A stretch of 64,000 bases of DNA, from assembly GCF_030269925.1 (NCBI RefSeq), contig NC_085112.1, positions 8,929,501 through 8,993,500 on the forward strand, read 5' to 3'. Below, piece by piece: positions 1-11,900 of this stretch. The stretch is from Bombyx mori (Eukaryota; Arthropoda; Insecta; Lepidoptera; Bombycidae). A model generated the notes under the pieces. The model was not told where the DNA came from and made no database searches. It saw nothing but the letters and a program-made list of their open reading frames with translations. The translations under genes and the position numbers were made by a program. Every line of letters begins with the position of its first letter. Position 1 is the first letter of the stretch.

Positions 1-158
1 CAAAGTTTCGTATGTAAATAATAACGACCAAAATAATATTATTTATATGGAACGTAAACGTTGTTACAGAGGCGAAATTCAGTCAATTAAGAATTTTTGG
101 ACACTAGAAATGTCAAGTATTTAGTTCGTACTAGAGGTCCCGCAGTAGTCGAAATTCG
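1..158. other. AT-rich flank before the first LINE
   Basis: There is no gene here. The stretch is the left part of the target into which the LINE at 159-2302 inserted. Its last 11 bases (148-158, GTCGAAATTCG) reappear directly after the LINE poly(A) tail. Confidence 0.7.
148..158. repeat. Target-site duplication, left copy
   Basis: GTCGAAATTCG here is repeated at 2303-2313, immediately after the poly(A) tail of the LINE. Confidence 0.85.
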
Positions 159-2215
159 CCAGATGGTCTGATTTCTTAGAAGGACTCGCGCCCTCCCAAA
201 GGTCTTACTACCGCTTAGCTCGTACTCTTAAATCGGATACGGTAGTAACTATGCCCCCCCTCGTAGACCCCTCAGGCCGACTCGCGGCGTTCGATGATGA
301 CGAAAAAGCAGAGCTGCTGGCCGATACATTGCAAACCCAGTGCACGCCCAGCACTCAATCCGTGGACCCTGTTCATGTAGAATTAGTAGACAGTGAGGTA
401 GAACGCAGAGCCTCCTTGCCACCCTCTGATGCGTTACCACCCGTTACCCCGATGGAAGTTAAAGACTTGATCAAAGACCTACGTCCTCGCAAGGCTCCCG
501 GTTCCGACGGTATATCCAACCGCGTTATTAAACTTCTACCCGTCCAACTCATCGTGATGTTGGCATCTATTTTCAATGCCGCTATGGCGAACTGTATCTT
601 TCCCGCGGTGTGGAAAGAAGCGGACGTTATCGGCATACATAAACCCGGTAAACCAAAAAATGATCCGACGAGCTACCGCCCGATTAGCCTCCTCATGTCT
701 CTAGGCAAACTGTATGAGCGTCTGCTCTACAAACGCCTCAGAGACTTCGTCTCATCCAAGGGCATTCTTATCGATGAACAATTCGGATTCCGTACAAATC
801 ACTCATGCGTTCAACAGGTGCACCGCCTCACGGAGCACATTCTTGTGGGGCTTAATCGACCAAAACCGTTATACACGGGAGCTCTCTTCTTCGACGTCGC
901 AAAAGCGTTCGACAAAGTCTGGCACAATGGTTTGATTTTCAAACTATTCAACATGGGCGTGCCGGATAGTCTCGTGCTCATCATACGGGACTTCTTGTCG
1001 AACCGCTCTTTTCGATATCGAGTCGAGGGAACCCGCTCCTCCCCACGACCTCTCACAGCTGGAGTCCCGCAAGGCTCTGTCCTCTCACCCCTCCTATTTA
1101 GCTTATTCGTCAACGATATTCCCCGGTCGCCGCCGACCCATTTAGCTTTATTCGCCGACGACACGACTGTTTACTATTCTAGTAGAAATAAGTCCCTAAT
1201 CGCGAAGAAGCTTCAGAGCGCAGCCCTAGCCCTAGGACAGTGGTTCCGAAAATGGCGCATAGACATCAACCCAGCGAAAAGTACTGCGGTGCTATTTCAG
1301 AGGGGAAGCTCCACACGGATTTCCTCCCGGATTAGGAGGAGGAATCTCACACCCCCGATTACTCTCTTTAGACAACCCATACCCTGGGCCAGGAAGGTCA
1401 AGTACCTGGGCGTTACCCTGGATGCATCGATGACATTCCGCCCGCATATAAAATCAGTCCGTGACCGTGCCGCGTTTATTCTCGGTAGACTCTACCCCAT
1501 GATCTGTAAGCGGAGTAAAATGTCCCTTCGGAACAAGGTGACACTTTACAAAACTTGCATAAGGCCCGTCATGACTTACGCGAGTGTGGTGTTCGCTCAC
1601 GCGGCCCGCACACACATAGACACCCTCCAATCCCTACAATCCCGCTTTTGCAGGTTAGCTGTCGGGGCTCCGTGGTTCGTGAGGAACGTTGACCTACACG
1701 ACGACCTGGGCCTCGAATCAATTCGGAAATACATGAAGTCAGCGTCGGAACGATACTTCGATAAGGCTATGCGTCATGATAATCGCCTTATCGTTGCCGC
1801 CGCTGACTACTCCCCGAATCCTGATCATGCAGGAGCCAGTCACCGTCGACGCCCTAGACACGTCCTTACGGATCCATCAGATCCAATAACCTTTGCATTA
1901 GATGCCTTCAGCTCTAATACTAGGGGCAGGCTTAGGGACCCCGGTAACCGTACTCGTCGAACTCGACAAAGAGGTCGACGTGCAACCTAACCCATGCATC
2001 AGCCCGCTGAGTTTCTCGCCGGATCTTCTCAGCGGGTCGCGATTCCGATCCGGTAGTAGATTCATTCGCGAAACAATTGCTCTTGAGTTGTTAGGTCTCC
2101 TTCGGAGGCGCTCGGGCAGTTGTTAGCAAATCCCACCCCTCTTGGCTGAGCCTTTGCTCGCCCACCTGTCCTGGTGAAACTGGAAAGGCCTTCGGGCCAC
2201 CAGTAAACTTTCAAT

Positions 2216-2302
<87 letters not shown>
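159..2302 (+). mobile_element. 5'-truncated Jockey-like non-LTR retrotransposon (family A)
   Basis: This copy runs from within ORF2 through the 3' UTR to an 84-base poly(A) run (2219-2302). It matches the full-length copy on the minus strand at 45327-50554 almost base for base, beginning at ORF2 codon 352. The 11-bp direct repeats GTCGAAATTCG at 148-158 and 2303-2313 flank it and are read as the target-site duplication. 5' truncation, an A-tail and a short TSD are the hallmarks of target-primed reverse transcription. The long uninterrupted A-tail and few substitutions point to a recent insertion. Confidence 0.95.
161..1990 (+). pseudogene. LINE ORF2 fragment: reverse transcriptase and C-terminal part
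   Basis: The frame is open from the truncation point to the normal stop (about 609 codons; the first internal ATG is at 251). It corresponds to residues 352-960 of the full ORF2 at 45599-48481. The apurinic-type endonuclease is missing entirely. Counting from the ATG at 251, the reverse transcriptase has APGSDGI (residues 82-88), the first catalytic Asp in FFDVAKAF (residue 215), GVPQGSVLSPLLF (271-283) and FADD (301-304). Five amino-acid differences from the full copy are visible, including D for G in LVDPSG and D for H in KNDPTSY, and there is no frameshift. With no promoter and no endonuclease it is dead on arrival, although the RT frame is intact. Confidence 0.93.
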
Positions 2303-2305
<3 letters not shown>

Positions 2306-2313
2306 GAAATTCG
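2303..2313. repeat. Target-site duplication, right copy
   Basis: Direct repeat of 148-158, starting right after the 84-base A run. Confidence 0.85.
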
Positions 2314-3754
2314 ACTATAATTATTTGGAATTGTAAGTTTGTACACTATTATGATTGTATTTTAAACTTTTATAATCACAAATTTCGCCAAGGCTACACT
2401 ATAAAAAAATATTAATAAAGAAAAACAATATTTAATCTATTCTCAATTTGACAACAGACGTCAAGAACAAAAGTTGGACAATAAATAGTATGCATGCGTG
2501 TGTGCGTCAAATACATGGTATGTAGTGTGTGTAATGATTTCTTTATTGATTTAATGTATCTTTTGTGCATTATTTTGAAAAAGTATTAGCATTGTGCACT
2601 TCTTCTTTATATTCTGTATAAGTGTGGAAAATTTCATAGTCCTCCGTCCTCGCAATTTTCGTAAAAAGGGATACAAAGTTTTTGCTTCACGTATTAATAT
2701 ATAGATTTCACTACATTGGTAATATGACACTTTATAAAAGCAAATCGATTACCTTAAGCATCAGACCTCGGCAATTTTACATTTTTGTTTGTGCCGGCCT
2801 GACCCAATTTAAAGCAATTTGAAATGCCGATTCGACCTGTATTTCTTCTGATTGTATTTGGCTACTGTGGCAAATAATGCTGATTCGACCATTGATACAA
2901 CTGAATTGTTGATTGGGAGAATCCTGGTCGGTTGCTAATTAATTGTTCTGGATATGCGCAAAAAATGCAAGTTTGCTTTTTGATATTAATTGAATTGTTT
3001 CTTATCAATGCGTTGAAATTACAAGTAAAATCACCAAATAATCGGTTTTCTTTCATTCAATAGTTGACCTGATAGTAATTTCTTACTGTCACTTCATGGC
3101 AATGCCAAGGGAACATCTTAATTATCGCCTACTGAGAAGATCTAATTTTATACTTTTATCGACCAGGAGGGAAATATTGTTAAAAAAATAACAGTTACCT
3201 CCTCAAAGGCGATCTTAAGTAAAATAATCTTTAACAATGAGATTTATTGACTTTCAGATCGTATGCTCTAAGTATGACTTTATGACAATTATAGTAAAAC
3301 TCAAAGAACGTAAAATGGAACGGACTTACAAACCATACCATACCATAACATAAAAATGTTAAAAATAGTTTTACATTTAATAATACATTAATTAGAAGAT
3401 TAACAAAGTGGCGAAAGTTATTCGTTTGGTATTAAAAGTACTGTATTGAACGATTTTATTTTATTTTAATAGGCAGAATAAGCTCATGATGCACAGGATA
3501 TTAAGCTATCTTCCAATAGGATAAGGTGAAAGTTTTATTGACATTGAGACGACTACCTTGCTAAAATGCAATTTAGACTGCACGATTGCTACGCACCAAT
3601 AATAACCAAGAAACCGGTACCAACCAATTTAACAGTACTAAATATTTGAATTAGACGCATTTATATGTATAAAAGAAGAGTAGCTGTAATTATTGTTTTA
3701 CGTAAAAATAAAGTTACACCGTACTACTGCATGAACTAAGACTAGATAAAAGAA
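2314..3754. other. AT-rich non-coding DNA
   Basis: No coding exon, RNA gene or repeat with clear ends was recognised. The sequence up to about 2410 continues the target interrupted by the LINE. Short open frames here have no domain or splice context. Confidence 0.5.
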
Positions 3755-4002
3755 TATATCGACGCTTGAAAGGCAAACGTGACTAAGCGACAATGCGTGA
3801 ACTTTACAGTAGACTAATTTAAAGTTGAAATACCTGAAAAAAAAATATTTTAACGAATCTAGCTAGCAGCTGTAGGACTGAAATGATTTTAATAGACCTA
3901 GAAATATATTTTTTTTGCGCATCGAATATGGTTATTGCCTATCGTTTATGTACAAAGCAGTTTTTGTCGCTTAGTGACATTTGCCTTTCAAGCGTCGATA
4001 TA
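3755..4002. mobile_element. MITE with about 38-bp terminal inverted repeats
   Basis: The left end (3755-3794) reads TATATCGACGCTTGAAAGGC and onward. The right end (3964-4002) is its reverse complement with only a few mismatches over about 38 bases. The element is about 248 bp long with an AT-rich interior and no ORF. TA at both outer edges would suit a Tc1/mariner-type target, but this is inferred from the edges alone and the superfamily is not certain. Confidence 0.75.
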
Positions 4003-4448
4003 AATTTCGAACTAAACTTAAGACTTGAATGTAATAAATCCCAGAACCTATAATGAAAAAGCTAACTTAGCTTCTTTACTTTGATTGTATAGTTATTACG
4101 TTTAATTAAAGTCGAAAATTGGCAAGTGAATAAAGTTATTATGTGATACATACTCCTTTCATACGAATTATTTACGGTAAGCAATATATCACGTGTTAAT
4201 ACGAATAAAAGACGTGAGCTCAATGTGGTGTACTGAATTGTGAGTTATATTTACTTTACAATGGCACAAGCCTTTTGTATAGTTACAAGACGCCTACACT
4301 CTCGCGTTAACAGTATACATAAACTTTACATTACGGCTCGTGGGTGTACGATTATTAAGTAAATATTTAAGAAGGCCAAAACGATAAGCTACTAATAGTT
4401 GAGTTGGGAAAATGTGGACTAAGAAACTACTTACTTAACCTAATATTT
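4003..4448. other. AT-rich non-coding DNA
   Basis: Nothing recognised. Confidence 0.45.
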
Positions 4449-4454
4449 GAAGTT

Positions 4455-4531
4455 TTTGGAACGAAGTTCCTTATGGGACGATGCGGAGGGGTACCCTAAC
4501 CGGGAAAAAACGTCCGTAACGTAAGATTTCT
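4455..4531 (+). repeat. Dispersed repeat, copy 1
   Basis: A segment of about 75 bp containing GGAACGAAGTTCCTTATGG and CCGGGAAAAAACGTCCGTAA occurs again in inverted orientation at 35726-35802 with only a few mismatches. The family was not identified. A second GGAACTTCGTTAC-like motif lies at about 4841-4856, beyond the U1-like sequence, so this segment may be one side of a larger element carrying it. Confidence 0.6.
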
Positions 4532-4645
4532 TCTGTTTAGTTTGTTATCAACAGGTGTCGCTGCACGTAAATTCAACAATTCCTGAATCGCGGTGACGAG
4601 ATGTTACACAGTTGATAGATGTTCTCGTATTTCTCTTGCTAGATC

Positions 4646-4755
4646 ATATTTACCTGGCGTAGGGGATACCGTGATCACGCAGGCGGTTCCACCACGGCGA
4701 GGCTGCTCCATTGCACTGTGGAGTGGTTGACCCTTGCGATTATTTTTATTTTTAT
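4646..4755 (+). pseudogene. U1 snRNA pseudogene or degenerate variant
   Basis: The start ATATTTACCTGGCGTAGGGG matches the U1 5' end (AUACUUACCUGGCG in the family) except for C to T at position 4, the base that pairs with 5' splice-site position +5. Stem-loop I follows with CCGTGATCACG, but its loop has CGCAG where CGAAG is conserved. GGCGGTTCC and the stem-loop II core CATTGCAC, the U1A-binding motif, are present. TTGACCCTTGCGATTATT follows. After about 4755 the sequence decays into AT-rich DNA without a convincing Sm site or stem-loop IV. The missing 3' part and the altered loop I argue for a retropseudogene rather than a working gene. The U1 assignment itself is firm. Confidence 0.85.
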
Positions 4756-5184
4756 CAATAAAAAAATCATAATAAAAAATGTATGCCCGAGTAATTATTT
4801 TCTTTATACTTCGAATGGAACTTAAAATTAATATTTTTATAGGAACTTCGTTACTATCCGGTGTCCCACGCCCACGACACCACATATGTATTTTTTTAAA
4901 TTGCATTCCGGTGTTATTGAACTGACGGTCTTCCTCGTGTAAAATAATTGCCGAAGTCCATAGATATCAAAATGTTAATGTTGCCACCCACCCGCGGGTA
5001 TAAGGTTGAAGTCTCAGTTGTATTCCATTACAGCTGTGCCATTTTTAAAGCTGGAACACATAATTGCTTAATTGCTTTTCTGCAAGTCGTGCTTCTGATT
5101 TTAAGAGAGTACAATACTTTGTTTTGACTCGATATCAATGATTATTCCATCATTTCGTTTTTCCTATCGCACCGCCCGCCACCG

Positions 5185-5353
5185 GAGTAGAGTTCACCAT
5201 ACTACCTGGAGCCACTGCGTTCATCCACAGTGCGCTTCCAGATATCGTTTTTGCCGCGTACCATCTTGCTTTTCAATCAGTTCCCCTCCACTTATCACTC
5301 ACCATCAAGTGGGTTGACTGTATGCTCGTGTGCCTCCAAGGGCAATAAAAAAA
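5185..5353 (+). mobile_element. Deleted 3' end of a second LINE family (family B)
   Basis: GTAGAGTTCACCATACTACC to CTTTTCAATCAG matches the end of ORF2 of the copy at 25819-26099. The sequence then jumps by an internal deletion to the tail TCACTCACCATCAAGTGGG with CCAAGGGCAATAAAAAAA. It is an old, broken copy. Confidence 0.8.
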
Positions 5354-5532
5354 CCCTAAGCATTAATAAAGCAGAATTAAGTAAATAAGGATACTCTAAA
5401 GAAGAATGGATGAATATGCTCTGAAAACTCAATGAGGACATACAAATGTGAGGTTGAACTTTAAAAATAATTGAACAAATTGTTTTTTTCAATCGTTGGA
5501 TTCAAGAGTAAATGTCTCCTCTATTATTCCTT

Positions 5533-5744
5533 TCGCCGGATCTTCTCAGCGGGTCGCGATTCCGATCTGGTAGTAGATTCATTCGCGAAGCAATTGCTCT
5601 TGAGTTAATAGGTCTCCTTCCGTAGGCGCTCGGGCAGTTGTTAGCAAATCCCACCCCTCCTGGCTGAGCTTTTGTTCGCCCACCTATCCTGGTGAAACTA
5701 GAAAGGCCTCCGGGCCACCAGTAATCTTTTAATCATAAAAAAAA
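5533..5744 (+). mobile_element. 3' UTR fragment of LINE family A
   Basis: It begins at TCGCCGGATCTTCTCAGCGG, inside the 3' region of the LINE at 159-2302, and follows it to GTAATCTTTTAATCAT and an eight-base A run. Several substitutions and one small insertion separate it from the young copies, so it is older. It ends only about 50 bp before the host exon at 5795. Confidence 0.9.
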
Positions 5745-5794
5745 CCACACGATTGTAAATGATGTTTGTAAGTATGAAACGTTTTTTGTTCAAG

Positions 5795-5922
5795 GTCAAC
5801 TACAAGGGTCAGGATATAACGAGCCGGAGCCAGAATTTCTGTCGCCCTTAGAAAATCTGACCGTAGCACAAGGGAGAGATGTTCATTTCACTTGCACCGT
5901 TAATCATTTGGGAACTTATAAG
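5795..5922 (+). CDS. Ig gene exon: start of Ig domain 1
   Basis: In frame it reads GYNEPEPEFLSPLENLTVAQ and onward through VHFTCTV, the first Ig1 cysteine, to NHLGTYK. The donor is AAG|GTACGC after 5922, phase 0. Three acceptors are possible: TTCAAG|GT (start 5795, best pyrimidine tract), start 5807 or start 5813. All keep the Ig frame, so the first six residues are uncertain. Confidence 0.85.
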
Positions 5923-8900
5923 GTACGCGACAATTACATTGGTATTTTTATATTACGAGACAGCGTTTTCCTATTTTTACCTTAATAACAATACAAAATA
6001 TGTATTTCGCTTGGTGAAAGATTATTTGGTTCAAGCGACATTTCGCTTAATACGCGACATTCATATTTGTTAATACGCTTTTATTAGCTTCAGACGTATG
6101 TATGTTAGTATGTAACGGAATCTTTGAACATGATTTTGAGCCCCTTCAAAACGTCGGATTAACTCGAAATTTGGCATACTTATTAAGGACCGACGACAAT
6201 ACAATATTGAAAAAAATATTTTGAAAAAATTGAAACTCAACTAAAAAATGAAAAATAAATAATAGTTTAAAAAAACTAAAAAAATACGCTTTTATAGAAA
6301 ACCGAACTATAAAATATTATCAAAATAACCCTTCTACTCATATCTGTTCATAAAATATTTATAACTACTGATACCATGCACCCCACGCTTTTTTTTTACA
6401 AAACAAATCATTTTTTTTCCACTCATTTTAATTTTTACACACAAATTAATTAAAATTTATTTTCAATTTTTTAGTTGGTTTTTCTATAAAAGCGTATTTT
6501 TTTTGTTTTTTTAAATGTACGTTTTATTTGGTATTAGCATCAACGATTCAATGTTTTTAATTTAATTTCAATTAAGCTTACTCCATTGAAATAGCTGAAG
6601 AAGTTTTTTTGTTATAATATATTTTCCAAATTTTAAACTTTAAATGCCTCTTCTGTAATGTTGCAAAAATGTCGCTTAAACCAGATAGCCTTTTACTCCT
6701 CGATATGTAATCTTAAAAAAAATATCTAGTTTTTGCTAAATATACGTAGCTTAGAATTGCTTGTGAGTAGAGCTTCTATTATGGTTAAGTACCCAATAAA
6801 TTGAAACATATTGCAGTAGTAGGGTGAAAATATGTGTTATATAAATAGCTGGTTTTGTGTTTCACAGGAAAGCTCATGTCCAAAAAAATAAATGACATAA
6901 ATCTCATCGAGTTTATTAACAAGTATATTAACATAGATGATGACCGAGCTTTGCTCGTTTTTTTTTAATAACGCCATCTTGTTGTTTCTTTAAAGCAGTT
7001 GGTTGCCCTCAATTAACAAAAATAGTATTATTATTCGCTAATAGATGTCGGGAAGAGTTGATTATTGAAAACACGAATAAAACAACATTTTCTGAAAATA
7101 AATCGTAGCTAGATCGATTTATCGCCCCCAAAATCCCCTGGATACAACATTTTATGAAAATCGTTGGAGCCGTTTTACGAGATTCCGATTATATACATAT
7201 ACCTATATTAATATACAAGAATTGCTCGTTTAAAGGTATAAGATTATTATAAGATTCGATTCGATGAGTTAATTAGTGAAATACGTAGAAAATCATGTTG
7301 CTATTTTCATAAACGAAGTATTGTTCGAGGATAAAGTCGATAAGAGAATTAAAATGTTTGTTATTCTAATAATGGGACGATTTATCTTAACGGATAACGG
7401 TGGGTAGTTTACGTAATCTTGTACCGCGACTTTGTGAACTCTCCGTGTTTTGTGGTAAAGTTTTCCTTGTACCATTCAACTGAAGAAGTTCATAAGTATT
7501 CTTAGGTAAACCTGCATTTAGTTTACTTCTAAAGATTTTATTTACTTTTATTAGAGTTGGGAAAGGATCGTTTTAAAAAAATTAAACAGTCCTCAAATAT
7601 TTTAATCGCATTTAACACGTGCTCTCTTTCAATCAGTAGTAATAGTGCATAGATATCAGCGAGTACTTTGTTGGAGATCTCTTTGGACAATAAAAGCTTG
7701 GGACTATACAGGTGGCCTGGATAAAATCGGACACGAAGACGATTCTGGCGATCCACACACACATGGTGACACTGAACCCGCGACTGTCAGTTACACACAA
7801 CGGGCACAACACTTGGAAGTTGTATATCAGCAATGTGGAGCCCAAAGACTCTGGTACCTACATGTGTCAGATTAACACTGATCCAATGATGAGTCAGGTA
7901 AGTGGCTGTTTTATCGATTTGTTGATGGTTAGGTGTAATTTTTTATTATCGACTAGCTGACCCGGCAGACTTCGTAGTGCCTCAATCGATAAATAAAAGA
8001 CTTACTTTTGTAAAAACTTTGTACTAAAAAGAATTACTTTTGTATAAAATAAACTTAAAACAAACAAAAGAAATCGGTCCAATGGGGGACACATCAAAGG
8101 AAAAACAAAATTGACATTTTTATTTAATTCCGAGCATTTTTATATTGATTTACCTTTTAAACCTTCTCTGGACTTCCAGAAATAATTCAAGACCAAAATT
8201 AGCCAAATCGGTCCAGCCGTTCTCGAGTTTTAGCGAGCGAACGAACGAACAGCAATTCATTTTAATATATATATAGATAGATAGATAGATTATCACTAGC
8301 CGAAAATTGTTCACTGTTGAATACTGGTCTCCTTGAAGGTAAGTCTGTAAGCTCTGTGATCTATTGGGTCGTGGGATCAGCTTCATAAACTCGCAGTTGA
8401 TATTTTAATTTTATTCCTTCTATGTCACCGATATGTTTCTGCAATAGTTTTTTTTCGAACCTTCTCATTTCTCTTTTAAAAGTATAGTGAAACTTCGAGC
8501 GTTGTCCTTTCCATAAAATTTTGTATCACTTTAAGTTTTCTCTTGAGGTATTAGGTACAATGGAGACAATTGATCAATAGGCGAAAATAAGGCAAGCTTT
8601 TTTTTGTCTTGTAATGGAAATATCGAAGCAGAATATGTTTAGTACGGAATATGAAAATTCTAAGATAAAGCATAATATCTCATCCCGAGCACCGTTACTG
8701 GACAGTAATGTTAAATAAAATAAATCTGCTGTTATTTATGAAAACTGCAATATTTGTTTTAAAATTAAATAGAAGAATCAATTATCTTTGTGAATTTTAT
8801 GAATAAAAAACCTATCATCTTAGTATAACCTAAAATTCCTAAAAAAGAAATTTTGGTATTTACAAATGAAACCTTTTACCTAGTATAATTAATTACTCAC

Positions 8901-11900
8901 AATAACTAATTTGTACTACTATTTTCGTAGCATAAGAACATCAAAATGTATATGACATGAACATATTTATTATGACACGAACATATTATGCATTAAATAG
9001 GTAATATCATATAAAAATTTCAAAACTAGTTCAGTTAAAGCAATACAATTAATTACTAGCGGCCCGCTCCGGCTCCGCACGGGTCTTTAACAAAAATCTC
9101 AACGATATTTGACGTTGTTTTATTTTTTCAAATAAAAGAACACTTATTGCGGCATAACTATAATAATTAAACATATGCTGTCGCGACACTTTTTGTAAAT
9201 AATAATGTGTTCTACAAAGTCGTAGTATATTATTTTATTCTATCATAAATAGTTTTCGCAGGGCACGCGATGTAAAGAATATTTTAGGTAATTTTTTTAC
9301 ACCTTGGATTTATTGGAGTTTTAGTAAGGATCGCTATTTTTTTTTTTTTTTTCAAAAAATGTTTATAGCCTATGTCACTCGGGAATAGTTTAACTTCCAA
9401 ACAGTGATAGAATTTTTCAAATCGGTTCAGTAGTTTCGAGGCCTATTCAATACAAACAAACAAACAAATCTTTCCTCTTTATAATATTAGTATAGATATA
9501 GAAGTATAGATGATGTAAGTAGTATTCATCAAAGTTCAAAACGGAATGTGTCTATATTCGTAGGTAGGTATAGTACAGTAAATAGGTTGTTGAACATGGT
9601 TCACATTACTCCATTTAATTAGGGTATCATTGCTTATCTATGGACGGTAATTACAATCAGTTTCCGTGTCGTTGACTCGGTTTGGACGCCGCCCGTATGT
9701 TTATTCAGTCTGAAAACATAGTAGGACCCATAGTATTTAATGTGGCTTTTTGTTTCCGTTCGATTTGTTTGATAAATTCGATTGTGTAAACAATAAATAT
9801 TGAATCGTCTTCTATTTAGTACCGTTTGAAAGTCGTGAATTAAAATTTTATTTAACAATTATATTGTGTTTGTTTATTAACTTACATGACATTATTTTAT
9901 GAATAAGTAAATAAAGGGTGTATTTATTTTCAACAACAAAATCCTATCCTAGCTATGGCTATCATTAAAACTTTGTAAAAAGAACTGATGCATGTCAATA
10001 GGCCAGAACTTAATTGATCGTCACTACGGATACTTATATTCAAAGAACGGCTAACCTTAACCCTTCTAAAATTTGTTTAACCAACTTATATTTGATTTTA
10101 CATGTTCTATAAAAGCCAAAACCCGTTGGCCAGCTTTTGATATTGAGCAGTAACGTCTCTAATATTAAAATTTATGCAATCGACCGAGGCTTGCAGACCT
10201 GCACCCGATTTCACGAGCCAAATGTTTCACCAGCTAAATTATGTGATCGTATTTCTTGCATTGTCATTTTTTTTATAAAAATCAGACTATGAAACGTTTT
10301 TCTTTTAGATTTCTTTATTTGATATGTGTAACTGTAGATGCGTTTGATTTACCTATTCCAGTTCCAGATACACTATAAGATACCAGATAGGACCAAGCAT
10401 TATATAGCAAAGATAATTTGCCATCTGTCATAACACAGAGAATCCTAATTTAGGGCCGGATGACCGTGTGTGATTTATTGCCATTAACCATCTGTGTTCA
10501 AAAACGCTATGTTTATATTAAGTTCTTCGTAATTCAATTAAATGAGTTTTATCAACGCTTCACTTTTTCAAACTCTCCAATTCAAACAAGGAAAACGATG
10601 ACGCCGACATTATTTTGTTGGATCGTTCTAGTTTGAATAAATAACACATGTTGAGCGACTTTTGACGAACGGGAAATTGTTATTCAAACTAAACGCAAAC
10701 AAAGATGTAACCTCATCTGAAACATGTCAACGCGACGGGAGAAATTTGTTCAAAGACGAGACTCCGACATGCCGTTCGCGAAACAACTTTGATACAATGT
10801 TATTATAATGCCTACCTGGGTCTCTGGCCTTTGGGTGCCACTGTGTGTGTGTGTGCTCTGTTATTTTGCGTAATCTGTACATCGTGTCGGCGAACATCGG
10901 CATTGTTTCAGAAGGGTTTTACGTTGTATTTTTTTTGGTCTCATAATTTTCAGGTACATCCCAATTTTTCTCATGTTTTAGTGTAATATTTTTTGTAGAT
11001 TACCCTAAATTTTTCATCAGTCATTTACGTCTTATATTCTTGTATCTATTTCAATAATATTCAAAACTATTATCCTCTTACCTATTCCAATACTATTCTA
11101 TACTATTAAATTCTTGTATATCTGTACATTGAATATTCCGTGATGTCTATGGGATATTAATGTAACAATTTTGGCACAGATTCAAAAACGACTGCGCTTT
11201 CATATCCCTCGTAGCAGTCTCTATCAATCTCTATCGTCGATTATGCTGTAGACGTTGATATGTTACTCAATAGTGTTAGTATCAGTTAGATGTTGTGAAT
11301 TTTATTTTTATGTAAAATCTGCAAGGGCATAGGCATTTTTTATAACTTACACTATGATTTTATAAATGAATTAAATTTTTACGGTATAATCTCACGTTAA
11401 TTTTTTCTCATCATATAATTTCCTTTGATTATTATATTAGTTAACGGTGGGCAGCGGTTTGGCTCTGCCCCTGGCATTGCTGATGTCCATGAGGGACGGT
11501 AACCACTCACTATCAGGTAGGCTATATGCTCGTCTGCCTACAAGGGCAGTAAAAAAAAAATTCGACCTTTCGAATACTGTACAGTTTTGGTGGTTATAAT
11601 AACGCGAGATTAAACCGAAAAAGTTGTAATCACGTCTACGACTCACTAAAATCGTAGTTAATGCCACATCATCATTGCATTGGGGTTACAATCTGAATTA
11701 GGGAATAGATTTACAAAATCAAGCAATAATTTAACTTCATACTTAAATTTATAACGTTACTAGCTGACCCGGCAAACGTTGTCTTGCCATATATAATATT
11801 TCTAGAGAATTTCTAGTGTAGAAAAAAAAAAAAATACTAACTTATTGGAAGTGTATAAGGATGTGGAATATGAGTGAAAAAGGCCTGGAGCGCTGTGAAC

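Noticed and set aside
251..2126. Additional overlapping frames on both strands of the LINE copies (for example 373-636, 811-1164, 46425-46778, 49406-49774)
   Set aside because: They recur in both LINE copies only because the DNA is the same. They have no domain and lie in shadow frames of ORF1 or ORF2.
7645..7875. Alternative frame across the Ig exon at 7712-7897
   Set aside because: The phase-0 frame starting at 7712 gives the Ig1 core motifs and joins both neighbouring exons. The other frame does not.
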